Below are positions 61,013 through 64,000 of a stretch of 64,000 nt of DNA, piece by piece. This DNA is from an uncultured Lachnospiraceae bacterium (GTDB lineage: Bacteria > Bacillota > Clostridia > Lachnospirales > Lachnospiraceae), in the NCBI GenBank assembly GCA_910577735.1, contig CAJTOO010000004.1, positions 62,001 to 126,000 of the forward strand, written 5' to 3'. Under the pieces are notes generated by a model. The model was not told where the DNA came from. It saw only the letters and a program-made list of their open reading frames with translations, and did not search any database. The position numbers and the translations under genes are program-made. How positions within the stretch are numbered: position 1 is the stretch's first letter; the number at the start of each line of letters is the position of its first letter.

Positions 61013-61904
61013 CGAAGAGATGACAGATAAGATCAGGCAGATTGAGGAAATGATACAGCTTCATCTGCCCAAAGAAGAAGGTTATCAGCGCACTGTGATA
61101 GAAGCCATGAACTATGCGGTCTTAGGCGGCGGCAAGAGGTTGCGGCCCATGTTGATGGCAGAGACTGCGGCTGTGTTTGGCGGTGCAGGAGAAAGCCTTG
61201 CATATTTCATGATGGCGCTTGAGTGTATTCATACGTATTCACTGGTACATGATGATCTGCCGGCCATGGATAATGATGATTACCGCAGAGGACGTAAGAC
61301 AGTCCATATTGTTTATGGGGAAGGTATGGCAGTCTTAGCGGGAGACGGACTGCTTAATTTTGCATTTGAGACAGCCGCAGCGGCTTTTCATATGGCTTCA
61401 GAGCCGCAAGACTGTCAGCGGATAGCGAAAGCGGTGCAGATTCTGGGGAATAAGGCCGGTATTTACGGTATGATCGGCGGGCAGTGTGCGGATCTCAAGG
61501 CTGAGGAGATGGGGGAAGATGTGACCAAGGACATGCTGCTCTATATCCATGAGCACAAGACAGCAGCTTTGATTCAGGCGGCGATGATGATTGGTGCAGT
61601 GCTGGCAGGGGCAGATGACGAGGCAGTGTTACAGATTGAGAAATGCGCTTACAATATTGGCATTGCCTTTCAGATTCAGGATGATATCCTGGACGTGACA
61701 AGCAGTCTGGAAGTGTTGGGCAAGCCTGTAGGGAGCGATGAGAAAAATAACAAACTCACCTATGTATCCATGCATGGTCTGGAAGAATCCAGAAAGCAGG
61801 TGGAGGAGTTATCCCGGGAAGCGATTGCCATCCTGCAATCTTTCAGCAGGCGGAATTTCTTTTTGGAACAGTTGGTGGAACAGTTGATATACAGAGAAAA
61901 ATAA
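61002..61904 (+). CDS. ispA: polyprenyl synthetase (farnesyl/geranyl diphosphate synthase)
   Basis: 300 aa from the ATG at 61002 inside the end of xseB (GGTGGA before it). First Asp-rich motif HDDLPAMDNDDYRRG, second QIQDDILDVTSS, plus GGKRLRPM near the start. It condenses isopentenyl and allylic diphosphates, probably to farnesyl diphosphate, feeding undecaprenyl lipids and quinones. dxs is next, ten bases on, so isoprenoid synthesis genes are together. Confidence 0.94.
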   Translation: MNFNEEMTDKIRQIEEMIQLHLPKEEGYQRTVIEAMNYAVLGGGKRLRPMLMAETAAVFGGAGESLAYFMMALECIHTYSLVHDDLPAMDNDDYRRGRKTVHIVYGEGMAVLAGDGLLNFAFETAAAAFHMASEPQDCQRIAKAVQILGNKAGIYGMIGGQCADLKAEEMGEDVTKDMLLYIHEHKTAALIQAAMMIGAVLAGADDEAVLQIEKCAYNIGIAFQIQDDILDVTSSLEVLGKPVGSDEKNNKLTYVSMHGLEESRKQVEELSREAIAILQSFSRRNFFLEQLVEQLIYREK

Positions 61905-61914
61905 GGGGTGTACC

Positions 61915-63789
61915 ATGTTATTAGAAAAGATTGAACAGGCGAATGATATCAAGCAGGTTACACCGGAGGATTATGGTGTTCTGGCAGAGGAGATCAGGCA
62001 GTTTCTGATTCAGACTATCAGTGTGACGGGCGGTCATCTGGGATCCAACCTGGGGGCTGTGGAATTGACGATGGCCTTGCACTTGTTCTTGGATCTGCCG
62101 GAGGATAAACTGATCTGGGATGTGGGGCATCAGTCTTATACCCATAAGATTTTGACCGGCAGGCGGGATGGGTTTGTTAATCTGCGTAAGTTCGGCGGTA
62201 TGAGCGGCTTTCCCAAGCGTAAGGAGAGTGATTGCGACTGTTTTGACACAGGCCACAGTTCCACTTCCATATCGGCTGGGCTTGGCATGGTGAAAGCCCG
62301 GGATATACAGGGAGGAAGTCAGACCATCGTATCTGTGATCGGGGATGGTTCGCTTACGGGCGGCATGGCTTATGAGGCCCTGAACAATGCGTCACGTCTG
62401 GAAACGAATTTTATCATTGTGTTAAACGATAACAACATGTCTATTTCTGAGAATGTGGGCGGTGTATCCAAATATCTGAACAATATCCGTACAGCGGACA
62501 CCTATCTTGGTTTAAAAGAAGGGGTCTACAATTCTCTGCATGGTAAATCCAAATATGGAGACAAGGTAGTATCACAGATCAGGCGGGCGAAGAGCAGCTT
62601 TAAGCATCTTGTGGTGCCGGGGATGTTTTTTGAAGATATGGGCATCACGTATTTAGGACCGGTGGACGGTCATAACATCCCTGAGATGGTACATATGCTG
62701 AGGGAGGCGCGTAAGGTCAAGAAGGCGGTCCTGGTTCATGTGATTACGCAGAAGGGCAGAGGTTATACGCCGGCAGAGAGACATCCTGCCAGATTCCATG
62801 GAGCAGAGCCCTTTGATATAGAGACCGGCATTCCCAGTGCACCCAGGATGAAGGCAAATTATACGGATATCTTTTCCACCGTCATGTGTAAGCTGGGACA
62901 GCGGGATGAAAAGGTGGTGGCGATTACGGCGGCCATGCCGGACGGTACAGGTTTAAAGCGGTTCCGCAATATGTATCCGGAGCGGTTCTTTGATGTGGGG
63001 ATAGCGGAGGAGCATGCGGTGACTTTTGCGGCAGGACTTGCGGCAGGGGGATTAAAGCCCATTGTGGCTATTTATTCATCCTTTTTGCAGCGTGCCTATG
63101 ATCAGATTCTGCATGATGTATGTATCCAGAATCTTCCGGTGGTGTTCTGTATAGACAGGGCCGGACTGGTGGGCAGTGATGGTGAGACTCATCAGGGTAT
63201 TTTCGATCTGTCCTATCTGTCTTCCATACCCAACATGCATGTTATGGCGCCCAAGAATAAATGGGAGCTTTCCGATATGATAAAATTTGCGCTTTCTTTC
63301 GGCGGGCCGGTGGCGGTCAGGTACCCCAGGGGTGAGGCTTATGACGGTCTGAAGAATTACCGGGCGCCTGTGGAATATGGTAAGAGCGAAGCAATCTATC
63401 AGGAGAAGGATATCATGCTCCTGGCCGTGGGCAGTATGGTGAAAGTGGCGCTGACGGTACGGGAACAGCTGATAGAACAGGGCTTTGCCTGCTCCCTGAC
63501 CAATGCCAGGTTTGTGAAACCAATCGATGAGGAGGCTGTTCGAGAGTCCTGTAAGAGTCACCGCCTGCTTGTGACGATGGAAGAGAATGTGGCCAGCGGC
63601 GGTTATGGCGAGAAGGTAAGAGAATATGTGGATGGGCTTGGCGTATCCACACAGGTACTTTGCATCACGATTCCGGATGAATATGTGGAACACGGCAATG
63701 TGGAACTTTTGAAACAGGAGATTGGCATTGACGCGGTCTCCATTGTGGAGAAGGTCAGTGCAAAATATAAATCCATGACAGAACAGTAG
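61915..63789 (+). CDS. dxs: 1-deoxy-D-xylulose-5-phosphate synthase
   Basis: 624 aa, full length. Thiamine diphosphate motif GDGSLTGGMAYEALNNASRL (G-D-G through N-N) and GPVDGHNIPEM, then the transketolase-like centre GIAEEHAVTFAAGLAAGGLK. First step of the MEP pathway for isoprenoids. It starts ten bases after ispA, and tlyA begins seven bases after its stop. Confidence 0.97.
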   Translation: MLLEKIEQANDIKQVTPEDYGVLAEEIRQFLIQTISVTGGHLGSNLGAVELTMALHLFLDLPEDKLIWDVGHQSYTHKILTGRRDGFVNLRKFGGMSGFPKRKESDCDCFDTGHSSTSISAGLGMVKARDIQGGSQTIVSVIGDGSLTGGMAYEALNNASRLETNFIIVLNDNNMSISENVGGVSKYLNNIRTADTYLGLKEGVYNSLHGKSKYGDKVVSQIRRAKSSFKHLVVPGMFFEDMGITYLGPVDGHNIPEMVHMLREARKVKKAVLVHVITQKGRGYTPAERHPARFHGAEPFDIETGIPSAPRMKANYTDIFSTVMCKLGQRDEKVVAITAAMPDGTGLKRFRNMYPERFFDVGIAEEHAVTFAAGLAAGGLKPIVAIYSSFLQRAYDQILHDVCIQNLPVVFCIDRAGLVGSDGETHQGIFDLSYLSSIPNMHVMAPKNKWELSDMIKFALSFGGPVAVRYPRGEAYDGLKNYRAPVEYGKSEAIYQEKDIMLLAVGSMVKVALTVREQLIEQGFACSLTNARFVKPIDEEAVRESCKSHRLLVTMEENVASGGYGEKVREYVDGLGVSTQVLCITIPDEYVEHGNVELLKQEIGIDAVSIVEKVSAKYKSMTEQ

Positions 63790-63795
63790 GCGCTT

Positions 63796-64000
63796 ATGAA
63801 AGAAAGACTGGATGTGATTCTGGTCAGACAGGGCTATGCGCAGTCCAGGGAGAAAGCGAAGGCGCTCCTCATGACGGGGAATGTCTTTGTGGATGGCCAG
63901 CGGGAGGACAAGGCGGGAACCACGTTTGATGAGAGTAAAATACGGATTGAGGTAAAAGGGAATCCGCTGCCCTATGTGAGCCGGGGCGGGTTGAAATTAG
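63796..64000 (+). CDS. tlyA: TlyA family rRNA methyltransferase, N-terminal part only
   Basis: The 68 visible codons open MKERLDVILVRQGYAQSREK, an S4 RNA-binding domain, and continue through VSRGGLKL, the start of the methyltransferase domain. The gene runs off the window. Position after xseA-xseB-ispA-dxs is the standard Clostridial order. TlyA methylates ribose of 16S/23S rRNA. Confidence 0.92.
   Translation, partial: MKERLDVILVRQGYAQSREKAKALLMTGNVFVDGQREDKAGTTFDESKIRIEVKGNPLPYVSRGGLKL

Overview
The window is a stretch of ordinary chromosome from a spore-forming member of the Clostridia, most likely Lachnospiraceae. This is inferred from the complete eight-gene spoIIIA operon, Firmicutes-type housekeeping blocks (dgt-dnaG-rpoD-trmK; nusB-xseA-xseB-ispA-dxs-tlyA), low-to-middling GC content, strong GGAGG ribosome sites, and families common in that group (DUF4179 anti-sigma factors, DUF6171, DUF6320, DUF4125, CD1871A). 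I see no prophage, transposase or CRISPR array.

Layout. 1-9.7 kb: the end of an MmcQ/YjbR protein, a chemoreceptor with an apparent internal deletion, a ZIP metal transporter, an iron-sulfur aldo/keto reductase, ECF sigma/anti-sigma pair 1, a MATE exporter, a second chemoreceptor with almost no external sensor, and an AGCS amino-acid symporter. 9.8-16.5 kb: an unknown protein, a regulator with a degenerate receiver and winged helix, an NdpA-type nucleoid protein, a DUF2974 hydrolase, a C26 amidohydrolase, a GH51 arabinofuranosidase and DUF6171. 16.7-24.7 kb: sigma/anti-sigma pair 2, a DJ-1/PfpI protein, a 92-bp tandem repeat, a TlpA-CD1871A-ferredoxin redox cluster, then an AT-rich accessory patch (two GNATs, nitroreductase, a RelB/RelE pair with a doubtful toxin end, remains of a Doc toxin) ending at tRNA-Leu(AAG). 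24.7-32.5 kb: sigma/anti-sigma pair 3, a double-domain hemerythrin, tRNA-Leu(CAG), a GerMN lipoprotein, DUF4125, and a DUF6320/acyltransferase/hydrolase group. 32.6-43.9 kb: dgt, dnaG, rpoD, trmK, a nucleoside kinase, RNase P RNA, a secreted trypsin-like protein, an aldose epimerase and an ABC transporter. 44-49 kb: two CobW-like GTPases (one with a very large His/Cys tract, one fused to a YcgQ/DUF1980-like domain), YlmH, a CmpB-type membrane protein and a PHP phosphoesterase. 49.2-54.4 kb: spoIIIAA-AH. 54.5-64 kb: deoB, prfC, a transglutaminase, Asp23, nusB, xseA/B, ispA, dxs and the start of tlyA.

Most notable non-gene signals: (i) the 10-mer TTATGTAAAC occurs exactly ten times, on both strands, in genes and between them, where about 0.1 copies are expected by chance; (ii) all three ECF sigma genes share one promoter pattern (AC(C/G)TTT(T/A), 14 nt, TCTAAT), each followed at once by a different inverted repeat; (iii) pair 2 is bracketed by two nearly identical hairpins.
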